64,000 nt of DNA. It comes from Branchinecta lynchi. Lineage: Eukaryota > Arthropoda > Branchiopoda > Anostraca > Branchinectidae. The notes beneath the pieces were generated by a model, which was not told where the DNA came from, did no database searches, and saw only the letters and a program-made list of their open reading frames with translations. Below, piece after piece: positions 33,301-45,300 of the stretch (the first letter of the stretch is position 1; each line of letters opens with the position of its first letter). The DNA lies in contig JAKZAP010000013.1 of the NCBI GenBank assembly GCA_023053575.1, forward strand, positions 3,730,001 to 3,794,000. Direction: 5' to 3'. The position numbers and the translations under genes are program-made.

Positions 33301-36300
33301 AGTCAAATTCAATTCGCCGTCAGTTTGAACTGAATAAATATTTACAGTATCTGAAGTTCCCATTTTTTGGGATCCCAAAACGTAAGTGGAGGGATACCTA
33401 TGACATCGCAAAAGTTGTCCGTCTGTCCGTCCGTCCGTCCGTCTGTAAGCACGATAACTCTCGAAGGGAATAAGACATTTTGATGAAACTTGGTGTGAGG
33501 GTTCGTTGGGTCGTCGGACCAGTCAAGTTCGTAGATGGGCTTTGTAGCTCTACATTTAGGGGTGGGGGAGGGGATTCAAATTAAGGGACAAACAAAATGT
33601 TTTGAAACAGCTAATGTGATAGTCGATTATGGGGTAAGAAGACATGCTGAACACGATGGTGAAAACTATTTTGTCATCGGACAGGTATTTCGCCCGGAAT
33701 CCGGCCAAAACCGGAAAGTTTGTTGAAAGTAAAAGTTTTATTTGAAGTTGATTAGATGTTCGATTTAGGGGTAGGAAGACATGCTGAAGACGATGGTGAA
33801 AACTATTTTCTCGACGGACAAGTATTTCGCCCGGAATCCGGCCCAAACCGGAAAGTTTGTTGAAATTAAAAGTTTTATTTGAAGTTGATTAGATGTTCGA
33901 TTTAGGGGTAGGAAGACATGCTGAAGACGATGGTGAAAATTATTTTCTCGACGGACAAGTATTTCGCCCGGAATCCGGCCCAAACCGGAAAGTTTGCTGA
34001 AAGTAAAAGTTTTATTTGAAATTGATTAGATGTTCGATTTAGGGGTAGGAAGACATGCTGAAGACGATGGTGAAAACTATTTTCTCGACGGACAAGTATT
34101 TCGCCCGGAATCCGGCCCAAACCGGAAAGTTTGTTGAAAGTAAAAGTTTTATTTGAAGTTGATTAAATGTTCGATTTAGAGGTAGGAAGACATGCTGAAG
34201 ACGATGGTGAGAACTATTTTCTCGACGGACAAGTATTTCGACCGGAATCCGGCCCAAACCGGAAAGTTTGTCAAAATTAAAAGTTTTATTTGGAGCTGAT
34301 TAGATGTTCGATTTAGGGCAAGAAGACATGCTGAACACTTATGTAAAAACAAGTTTCTACCCGGACATGTAGTTCGTCCGGAATCCGGCCAAAACCGGAA
34401 AACTGTTGGAAGTCAAAGTTTTATTTCTAGTTGATTAGATAAGCGATTTAGGGGTAAGAAGAGATGCTGAGTCCCTGTATGACAATCATATTTTACCCGG
34501 ACATATAGTTCGACCGGAATCCGGCTGGAATCGGAAAATTTGTTATAAGCTAAATTTCTATTTGAAGTTGATTAGATGTTCATTACTGGGGAAAGAAGAT
34601 ACCCTGATTTCGTGTTTGAGCTTTCTTTTTTCGCCGGACAAGTAGTTCTGGAGTTCGGCCGGAACCGGGAAATTGGCAGAAGTGGCAGGAAGTTTTCGTC
34701 AAAACAGATATGACTTATAGGGGTAAACACACATGCTGAATCCAAATCTGAACTTGGTTTTCTCAGGTGATTAGCTATTTGGCCTTAATCTGTTTCTGAA
34801 TTTTAATTGTAAAAATGTTCAAGGAGTCTGGCGAAGACTGGATCTGGCTAAGACAAGACCCATTGTCTGGATCAGATATTGAATTTTTGGGATCCCATCG
34901 AAACCTTTGGTCTTGTTGCTGTTGTTCCTACTATTGCTTGATTCTTTCTCAATATTTTTGATAGCCGTCATCGCATCCACATTTCGCGTGGGTCACTGGT
35001 AAGGTTGACAAATTGGCCGCTTTGGAATGTGGCATTTCGAAATGATGGAAATCTTGAGTTAAAAGATTTGTTGTACTGATAAGGCGGGTTTCCCCCAAAA
35101 AACAGATTTGGCTGTTTAAACAGGTAAAAAAAAACAGGAACAGGGCAAAACAGGATACACCAAAACAGAACAGAACAGGTGAGAAAAAAAACAGCTGGCT
35201 TCAAAACAGCTGTTCTGTTTATTGTGGGTCCCTGAAACAGAAAACAGTAAACAGTAAAACAAGAGGAAAAAAACAGAAACAGAAAACAGGAACAGTACCC
35301 ATGCCTAGGGGTGTCTAGTTTGATTTTTTTTTTTTTTTTTTTTCAAAATTTGTAAGCTGTAGCCGTGCTGGCAGTACTTTACCGCCTGTCTCCTGAGGCC
35401 TTCAGGAAGTCTTTGGAAAAATAGTGGACTAACAAGAGCTGTTGGGATAATCCAGATAAGTAGCCTAGATCTCGGATTAAATCATCGCCTCAATTAAACA
35501 AGATAACTAAGGTAGCATCATCATTCCTGACCGATTTGGACTCGACTGTCTGTTGGATGATCTAGAAAATGTATTATCTTGACTGCTGTAACATTCTCTC
35601 GTTGAACACAACCTCCACATGCTTGTATGGTTTACTATGTTTTATTTTTTAGAATGTCAAGGCCGTAGCGGATGCCCTACAGACGGAGGATCCCATTCTG
35701 TTCTTGTTGAAAATCAGACCGTTGAACCTAGAGCTGCAAAGGTTAAGGGACTCGTTTGTCCAAGTACTTCAGTATGTGGCGTCAGATAATGAGTCATCCG
35801 ATGACGAATCGGGGCTTGCTTTGGAGGGGAAGACCAAAATTGAGAAAGAGAAGGCAAAACTGAAGCAAAAACTTCATGGACTGAAAGCAGCTGTCAACGC
35901 TGTTACCAGATACTTGGAGAAGATAGTAAAAAATGTAAGTACCAATTTTCAATTATTAAGATCAGTGCATGTATAAACAACAGACGAGAATTACTTTCAC
36001 CATGGCTTCAAAGCTAACTTTATCGAGGAAAGTTACCTGTTGAATCCAAGAAGATATGGGGGGCCATTATTATTAGCTGTTGCATGGTTAAATGTTAAAT
36101 GTTTACTGTGGTTAGTATTTATTGTGTGTTAGTTGGGTCTCCGTGATAAGGGCCCTAATCGGGCCTAAGAATTATTAGCAAAAAAAAAATTCGGCGGGAT
36201 CCCAACCGGAACTATGTTTTCACTTTCTTTGATGTAGCTGGAAGACTTGCCATTTGACTGGGTTTGAGATGAAAGTGTCGGTCACTTCATGAGTGAATGC

Positions 36301-39300
36301 GCCGAGTTGACTGAATCGAGAATGGAAGAGCCTGGATTAAGTGAGTTTGTGATAGGGAACCAACTTAATGAATTTAAGCGTCTTAGTAATTTTTAAAAAG
36401 TTTACGAGTTTACACGGGACCCCATCATTCGACTGCGAGGCCTTCGTCAGGGCTTAACTTGTAAATAGTATATTATTAGTTTATTGTCATTGTATTGTGA
36501 CCAGTTGCCTTTGGAACACTTACATACAGTCCAAGAAACCGTGAATAGCTATTTGACGTATCTATAAGGTGCTGCCTTAGCCTTATCAGACTACCCTGGG
36601 CGGTGCTGATCTCCAACACTCTGCCCTTTACCAGGAACTGCAATAGGCGGCTGGGGGCAAGCCATCCTAAGGCGTATTCTTGCCGTTACCCGAGCACTCA
36701 ACTTGAGGAGTCCCCGCGTTTTTGTTTGTCCCGGGGACTCACTCCCCGTATTCTCGTGAGTCCCCACGGACGGTGAATGTTCCGGTTGTCATCACCATCA
36801 TTAAAAGGACTCCCTTTCAGATTCGGAGGGGATTCAATTTTTGCCGGTGTTGGTGCAATGTAAAATTAATCAAAAACAATCAGATTAAACAAAACCAAAA
36901 ACAAAGTGGACCCAGACTAATTTTGTGAACTGCATATTTCTTTTTCGAGCAAAGTCCCCTTTGGTAGCATTCCGCGTGTTCTCGCTGTTTCTGTACGCGG
37001 AGTCCGCATTGAGTGACTCCCTCTATTCTCGACGTTCCCTTCGCTTCCCCAAGGAGTCCTCGGGGAACGGGAATACGCCTCTAGTGCTTTTGCAAGCTCT
37101 TCCTGTTACCTTCCCCAGCATTCTCCTGGTACTCATTTAAGGCTGGGTGGACTTTGGCTTGTCTCACCATGTCACGCCACTGAACCCAGGCCCAAACCAA
37201 ACCGTCGGCACCAGCGAGACTTGCATCAGCGACCATTTGCTTGCGAGTTCAGCGTGCTAGCCATTCGGCCAGGACGTACGGTTAAAGTCGCTTTCGCATT
37301 GACGCGCTGAGCCTTTCACACTAAGAGCGTGTTCCATCCTACTTACCGTAGTCACTACGCATGACGTCACGAATTCTGTTTTTTTGCCGTCAAGGCTGGA
37401 ACGATTTTTCTATTTTCCAGCAAGATCTCACGCCAGGGGCGAATCCGACCAATCACGTTACAGAGATGCGTAGTTACTACGCTTACTACGCTCCCGAGCA
37501 TGGTAAGCAAATAGTAACTATTAGTTACTATTCCGACAAGGTTGGAACGGTCAGCGTAGTAACTTTTCGTGAGGATGGAACGGAAATAGTAACTAATAGT
37601 AACTATTGTTAGAAGGGTGGAACACGCTCTAAGCTACGCAAACTCTGCGTCGTGCTTGCGTCGACGCAATGCAGAGCTTAAGCCGCTTTCACATTGACGC
37701 GTCGTTGTGATGCGTTGCATATGTGTTTATCTTGCGTTGCGTACAGGTTGCGTGGCGTATCTTTCACACCTTGGCGAGAAGCTTTCACGCTGGATGATCA
37801 TTTTCCTTTCTCGGTTTCTTTGCTGAATTCTCGTTTCTTTCACCATTAGTAAGTTTTCTTCATCATTAGTAGGTTTTTCTCCAATTTTTCTTTAACAATT
37901 TTCATTTTCCAGTGAAAAATTTGATGATTACGTGCTTCGTGTTTTATTTGTCTGCGTAAGCTCTGCGTTGTGTCGACGCAAGCGTGATGCAGAGGTTGCG
38001 TACCTCAGTGTGAAAGGTTCAACGCGTCAATGTAAAACCGGCTTCACCTTGTATCTACTTTAGAAATTCGTTATTGGGGCTTTGGAGCAACGAAAGAATT
38101 TTTCTTTTAGGCAGAAGATTCTGCGAATGCAACCATTCAAGACCCAGATCCAGCAGTGTTTTTCTCTCATCTCGGTAAGACGAACCTCGCTATCCAGTCA
38201 TGCGCTGACAAACTGGCTATTGCTAGCTTAACCACTGAGGAGATAGCTGAGGCGTATAGTGCTGAACCTGATGCGGGAGAAGGAAACCTAGGTCAAGGAA
38301 CTTCTTTGCCGCAGGGACGCAAAGATCTTGTTCAAGACGAAAGCCCCAGTGGCGATGCGTCCGGTTCGACTGGGTCAGGTTATAAACCACAAGAGAATAG
38401 ACCAGTAGAGCCAAAAAATGAACACCTGCGTAACGGTGTTGCCAGTCCGACTGGGTCAGATATCAAACCACAAGTAACTGCATATCTACCAACCATGCAA
38501 TTTGGTGACAGCCCACTTGTTGACAAAAAAGCACGCAGTGACATTGAAAGCAGTCTAAGCTCCGTCCACTCTACTGCTATCTCAGTTGACTCAGTAGGCA
38601 CAAGACCTTCTCCTATTAGCCACTGCGTACCACTGAGTCATGCTGTTCCAGTTCGGCATGAGCACGATAGAGGAACCGAACAGAGCTTATCCTCCATTGT
38701 TGCTCTGGCTAGAGAATACGAACAAAACATTCCAGAAGAAACTTCGCCAGTACCTGCAGAGCACAGTGAACTTTTAGTAGATCTTTCGAAAGAAGATGTG
38801 GAAAGGAAAAATAATCGAGCTGATCTCCGAAGTTTCGAGTCCGTCACCCTTCAAGAAAATCAGTCTGGATCTCGGCATCGGACTCATTGTGATAGTGCCC
38901 TGGTTCGAAATACTGTTAAATTTCAAGTTCAGGACGTTCGGAAGCTCCAACCAGAACTCCGTAACCCTTTCCTTACTCAAGAAAAAAACAGTCTCATCCC
39001 TGTTTCCCCCAAACATGTGGCTAGTAACGAAGGATTCAGTAAGTGTTGTGGAAATAGTGAGTTAGTATTTGTACAGTCAGAAGACTCAGATCTGCCAGAA
39101 AGCTTGTGTGACACAGAGTTATGTATTCCGCAAGATGGGATGAATCGGGTTGGAAGGCCGATCTCTAGTGGTAGGCAACGCGGTGCCTCAGGGAGTTCGG
39201 TGAGTGGAAGCCCGCCATGCCTTTCCCTGGTGGTGACCAATGTCATGGATAAGCTCTCTGTGACCATTTTAAACGTGGTGAGCCCAGACAGAATCTACTT

Positions 39301-42300
39301 GCGAAAGGTGCAGGATTCCCCTGATCAGTTAGAGTTCAGGATTGGGGAGTACTTAGCGAAAGAGGAGGCGAAGGAAGGACCAGTCAGAGTTGGAGATCTG
39401 GTTTGCGTGAGGATGAACAAAGGCAAGCGGTACTACAGAGCCAAAGTTGAATCGACTTTTTCGTAAGTCTCGTTTACTTTCTTACTGGCGAGTGGGCATG
39501 GCAAGCAAAATGAAGCGATAATCCCTGAAGAGAAGGTTGTTCGTGTTCGAGATCTCGTTTTATGTGTCGCACTGCTCTGTCGCTCAAGTGGCATATACCG
39601 ATCACTTTTCGGTCGGTCTGTCGGTTCACTGTTCTCGAGTTAGGGTACTTCCAGAAGTGCTAGGACGATGAAACTTGGCAAGTATATCAAGGACCCGACC
39701 AAACTAACTTGGAAGTAGTCATTTCCCCGATCCGACCGCCGTGTGGGTGGTGGAGGGAGGGGGAATCGGGAATCTTCAGGTATGTTTAACGTTAGAACGG
39801 GTGATAAGGATCTTAATGAAATTTATATTTGGAAAGACCTCGTGTCTTGGATGTCCCATTTCAAGTCTGGACCGGATCCGTTGAATGTGGGGGGGAATCT
39901 TGTGACACAGCGATTGGATGAGACTTGGTGGGAAGAACAAGCACGAGCCCTAGATAGATCAGTAATAGAACCGGACCGGATTCGGGCAATGTGGGGGAGT
40001 TACGGTATTTGTAGATGTGCTAGGACGATGAAACTTGGCTTGAAAATTAGAGAATTGAAAGACTGGCTTAGAAATAGTCGGTTCCCGACTGGACCATCGT
40101 TGGGGGAGTGGACGGAGGGGGAACCTGAATCTTGATATATATATAACTTCTGAACGGGTGATCGGATCTTCATGAGACTTGATATTGGAAAGACTCGTGT
40201 CTCAAATGTACCATTTCAAGTCCGGACCGGATCCGATGGATGTGTTGGGGGGTGGAGGGGAGAACCGGAAATCTTGTGAGACGCTGAGCGTGAAGCGATC
40301 GGAATGAAACTCGGTGGGAAGAACAAGCTAGATACATTAGTGACAGAAGCGGACCGGATTCGGGCACCATGTACTTCCACATGTGCTTGGACGAGGAAAT
40401 TTGGCTTGAACATTAGAGACTTGACAAGATTGGTTAGGAAATTGTCACTTCCCAGATTTTACAATCCCTTAAGTACTCGTCTTAACCGCATAGTACAAAT
40501 GATACTTTTAAGCTAAATATACATTTCCATGATTTTCCGTGAGCCTATGATCATTTTTACATATATTCAAATAATGCATAAAAGGGATGTGCCAGCTACG
40601 ATGCTTTAGCAGCGATATTTCGGCCTTTTTAATTAATTAATTAATAATTTTATTACCCATCGTAATGTATAAATACACAAAAAATAGAGTAGGAAAAATA
40701 ATTAAAAGCGACACAATACACAAATGCACACAATACACATTTTACTGTACTGTGGCATCAAAATGGAGTAGGAAAAATAAGGAAAAGCTACATAATACAC
40801 AACACATTATCAACTATTTCAGGAGTCTATACATATCGCTTGTCGGATCAAGGTCTTCACTGTACCGCAGTAAACGTTTCTGCACAGCAATTACGGGCTG
40901 GGCTACTCCGTACTTCCTTGATATGCTGGTGTTACTTGACCAAGGCGGAAGTCTCAACAGATATTTTGCAAACTTATAAAAACACTTGCATAATGCTTTG
41001 ATCTCTGACTCAGTGAAAATACACCAACACGGTGCTAATGCAAGGAGGTGGGGAATAACGAACGCATTATACACTTTACCTAGAATGCTTCTACAAAACT
41101 TATAATTTAATGCAATAAGAAGGCCATAAGTAGCACGAACACTTGGTCCAATAGGCAGCCCCAGATATGTCAGAGAATCCTTGGGCTTTAGCAACTCACC
41201 ACCAAAATCAATTTCGATAGGCTCTTTGGAACGAGGATTAAAAATTGTTATTTCAGTTTTACTTTTGTTGAAAGACAAAGCAACTTCTCCATACTCAGCA
41301 TCAAGAATGCCGAAATTTGATTCGATTCCTTTTACTGTACGGCTTGTATTCAGAATGTCGTCGGCATAATTAGCCATCGATACATCCATTCCATCGAATA
41401 TACAAGTTGTGAGCGCTTTCTCTTGAGGTATTAATACACTATTATTGAAAAGTGGTGGGGAAGTCACTGCTCCCTGTCGGATACCTTTCTTAATAGGGAT
41501 GGGAGGGGTGAGATTTTCTAGTCCCTGACATTGTACCTTTATTCTTGCACTCAGCTTATTATACATATTTCGTAGCACTCTAATCTCAGACGAACTAACT
41601 CCCCTACAGTAAGCACACTCTAGGATATGGGCGTGAATACCAGAGTCGAACGCTCTAGTCACGTCAAGACCAGCCAACACCAGAGTTTCATCATTTTCAT
41701 GGGCATGGGTTATTAATTTTGCAATAAGGCAGTGCGCGTGCTCACGCCCTACCCCTTTTTTGAAACCAAACTGATTCGTTGGTGTATAACACTTTATATT
41801 AATATCATTGATCACCAATAGCTCGAGGATCTTACATAGAATAGGCGACACAGTTATTGGCCGATATGAACTGCAAATATTGGTGGGTTTTCCTTTCTTA
41901 ATAACCGGGGTAATAATACCAACACAAAATAAATCTGGAACTAAACCCGAAGAAAAAATCATCTGATATAACAAGGTTAGATGCTCAAGAAGAAGAGACC
42001 AACCGGCCTGTAGGTGATTTCCGCAAACTTGATCAATACCCCTTGATTTCTTTTTCTTCACTTTTAAAATACAAGCAGCCAGCATTGACCGTGACACCAC
42101 AAAATCCAATTTGTTTGCAGAATTCGCAAGGCACTGATCAAGAATATTCTCATGTTTCTCTTGTAGGCTGATCAGGTGGTCGCAACTAAAATAATCATAC
42201 CAATCATCCATCGATATTACATCACTTTGGCAAGGTTGGTTTTTGTCTCTCGTCTTGAGCGTACGCCAAACCAAATTGGGATTAGTGACGGCACGTTCCG

Positions 42301-45300
42301 ATAATTTACTAATGTGACTAGCCTGGTGTTTTTTTTAGAGTATTCCGGAAAACTCTTTTTGTGTATAAACGGACCTGATTCAGAGCACCGGAACGAGGCT
42401 TTCCACAATCATTCCACATAGCCAACCAAAATTTAGATTTCCCACACGCGTCTACCAAATCCGAGTTTTCTGACCAACCCGCCTTTTCCGTACAAACTCG
42501 CACCCGACGCGAAGGAACACTTTGCTACGCGTAAAGCGTGCACAATCTCCGCATAGTAAATGTTAAGTAACACTTGCTTTTCTTGATCATTAACACATGA
42601 AACTTCGCTCAGCAGCTGGTACGGAACTTTAATCTTCTGTAAAATGTTATCACTTAACACATTGGAAAGCTTGAAGGTTAATTTTACTCCAATCGGTAAC
42701 AACAAGGATCCTCGGCAAGGATCCTCGTCAGGCTGTTAATCTTCAGCGTCAACGTCGGGGAAGGAAACAGACCTGCATTCAAATATCGCTGCTAAAGCAT
42801 CGTAGCTGACACATCTATTTTATGCATCATTTTTGATGTATGTTTCAACGTCAGCCTGGGCTCAAGGAATATTGATCATTTTTCCCTAAACGGTTCGATA
42901 GAAATTAATTTCTAGCTCCCTTAAAGTTCGCATCTTAACGGCAGTGAAAACAAAAATTGACGAAACGATACATTTCATGATCTCCGAGGGCCGAGGGTAG
43001 CCAGATTTCCGAGGGCATCATAAGATTTTTGTGCCACAAGTGTTTTGCTTAAAGGACACCTGAAGGAAGAGTACCAAGTATCATCCCTACCTGTATGACT
43101 TCCGTTAACATTGCCTGCAGAAAACCCGATCCAGATACGAAATAGCGTTTCCAAGCTATGATTTTTGCTCCATTTGCATCTGTCATGGTTTAAGTACCGA
43201 AGAGTTTTAGAAATGAACAAATGTCTGCAATCAACCCTTCTTCTGGAATATTTTTAACCAGTTACGCCCAAACGTATATCTAGACGAAATTCCAATACGA
43301 TCCGGCCAGCACTGTACAAGATTTGAATGAATTGCGCTTTTTGTCTAGGAGTCTGCATGTGCAAAGCTCTAGAAATGAACATCCCTATTTTGAAAACGTC
43401 ACGCTCAGGAGAAGAATGCTCTCAGTGGCCATGTCTGTAAATACATTCTCCATGGTGTGTTCAAGTATGGTTTCATTGTTCCGGTGTTCTTTAAAAGTGA
43501 ATTTCTAGCACCCTTAAAGTGCGTGTCTTAACCGAAAAGTCCAAAAAATACTTTTTACCAAACAATATTATTGTATTCATGATCCCCAAGGGCCCGTGAT
43601 TATTTTTGCCTCAAGGGTTTTACTTACAAATGGATTCCTTAAAGGTAAAAGAATACATTTGAGCAAAATATACGTTTTCGCGACCTCGATGAGCCTACCG
43701 GACCATCATTTTTGCTTCAAGGGTTTTGATTACAGATAAATGTCTAGCGCCCTTAAAGTGCGCATCATCACAGCCAAGTGCAAAAGTAATTTTTTGTTAC
43801 CAAACGACACATTTTCGTGATTTCCAACGGCCCATGATCATTCTTATCGCAAGTGTAGTGGGCCAGTAAAATACATTCATTCATCCACTTGTACGTATGT
43901 TTGCAATATTCCCCTGGTACGACGGATCTCCTTTGGTTTAAGCCATCAAATGTCAGCTTGAGAGAAAATCAACTGCAAAATGTCAGAACAATCTCAGAAG
44001 ATGCTTATTTTTATTTAGTAACTCTGCAAACCATTAGAGATTACGCCTCGGAATTGCCGTGGTCGTAAGTTGGGTTCGGAAAAATTGGCACTGAGTCTGA
44101 ACCGGACCAAGAAAATTTTAAGACTTTGCGAAAATGTATTTTGGTACAAAACCATTATAAGAATTTCTTTCTTTTTTATTTCATACAAAAGTTCCAGGTT
44201 CAACAAACTCTGTAACTTATAACTTTGCACCAGGGGTGTCACGTATATAGGGGGGGGGGGGGGGGAATTTTTCTAAGAAAAATTCGGTTTTCCGTAAAAA
44301 TTGTCGATTTTTTCCTTAAAAAAAACAACAATCATTTTTATGGCACTTGCCCTTCGGCCAAGTGCCATATAGCGATCGCAATTTCTGTCCGTCCGTCCGT
44401 CGGTCGGTCTGTCCGGGTTTTGCTAGTTCGTGTAACGAATAAGTCTCTAGCGAAACAATATATTTCGTCGTAACCATTCCCTCGTTTCCGTTTCGTTAGA
44501 GATGTGCTCTTTCTCCAGAGCTTGTCCTTATTAGTCATTAAACTATGACTCAACGCATTCTTTCACCAGAGATTCTTTCAATCCAATCTGTCGATAGAAG
44601 TTCGTTCGTTAGAGGCTATTTGTATCGTATTGCACATTAGTGGTTTTGTTAGAGATTCTTTCAATCCACTCTGCCGATAGAAGTTCGTTTGTTAGAAGCT
44701 ATTTGTCCCTCACTCGAAGTCTTTAAAGGTTGGCACATTAATGGCTTTGTTAGATAAACCTCTGGAGGAAATTAGTATAAATACTCAGTACTGAGAAGTC
44801 AGTATTTAGCAGTCAGTGAGTTGTAGACTATCAGTTGGATTACGGATCTTTATATTGTATGGAGAACTTCCCTATTAAAAGTAATTGTGTTTTCTAACAC
44901 ATGGTTTGTTGAATGTAGGACCTAGGGCCAACCGTCCAAGCTCCCCCGCTCCCCCCCCCTCCACAGCTACGAACCAACCCTTCGAGGATACAGCCCGTCA
45001 GCATACGTACCAACCGCTCGGGTACACGCTACACGGTTATAAGACGTTTTGAAGTTAACTCACAAGTTAACACAGAAGGTATAACGAGATACCTAATATA
45101 ACATTCGGGCACTTCTACATAAGCTAGGACGATGAAACCTGGTAGGTATATCAGGGACCCCAAATGATTAAGTGGGAAATAGTCACTTCCACGATCCGAC
45201 CATCATTGGAGGAGTGGAGGGAGAGGGAATCCGGAATATTGAGGAATTTACAACTTTTGAACGGGTTAACGGGTAGCAATGAAATTTGATATTTGGAGAG

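Larger units (their letters stand above)
30741..35307. mobile_element. 4.6-kb hAT-like DNA element with 8-bp TSD GGGGTGTC and AACAG-rich ends
   Basis: The left end is GGGGTGTC/TAGGCATGGGCACTG and the right end is CAGTACCCATGCCTA/GGGGTGTC, a terminal inverted repeat with a perfect 8-bp direct repeat. Both subterminal zones (30741-30945 and 35090-35307) are built from AAACAGG/AACAGAA units or their complements. The inside contains a family C block with a 137-bp tandem array and a nested hAT-like MITE. No transposase is visible, so it is non-autonomous. It lies in the intron between 30344 and 35653 of the proposed Tudor-domain gene. Confidence 0.75.
40625..42706 (-). mobile_element. non-LTR retrotransposon (LINE) with intact RT frame, 5'-truncated, TTAA-repeat tail
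   Basis: The minus-strand element ends in GGTAATAAAATTATTAATTAATTAATT (3' tail, plus strand 40630-40652). It contains the 486-codon RT frame and, upstream, two shorter frames (42705-42433 and 42503-42318) that continue the ORF with frameshifts. No endonuclease domain is present. It is related to the pieces at 7930-9375, 29145-29345 and 57063-57655. Confidence 0.8.
40566..42876. mobile_element. family B palindromic element split by a LINE insertion
   Basis: The left piece (40566-40624) contains TATTCAAATAATGCATAAAA and CAGCTACGATGCTTTAGCAG and ends CGATATTTCGGCC. The right piece (about 42707-42876) resumes with GGCAAGGATCCTCGTCAGGC and continues to GCATCGTAGCTGACACATC. In uninterrupted copies these two blocks are joined as CGGCCCTTCTTGGCAAGG, so the LINE landed in that spot. 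Confidence 0.75.

Noticed and set aside
33765..34257. Series of 72-codon minus-strand frames resembling a repeated peptide
   Set aside because: They are one frame of the 137-bp tandem repeat, with no codon-level conservation beyond the DNA repeat.
36240..36340. Possible exon between GATGTAG and GGATTAA/GTGAGT
   Set aside because: All three frames contain stops, and the only partial frame ends in the wrong phase for the next exon.
38223..39267. Several minus- and alternative-frame ORFs of 63-96 codons
   Set aside because: They are shadows of the large Tudor-gene exon, which has correct splice sites and domain content.
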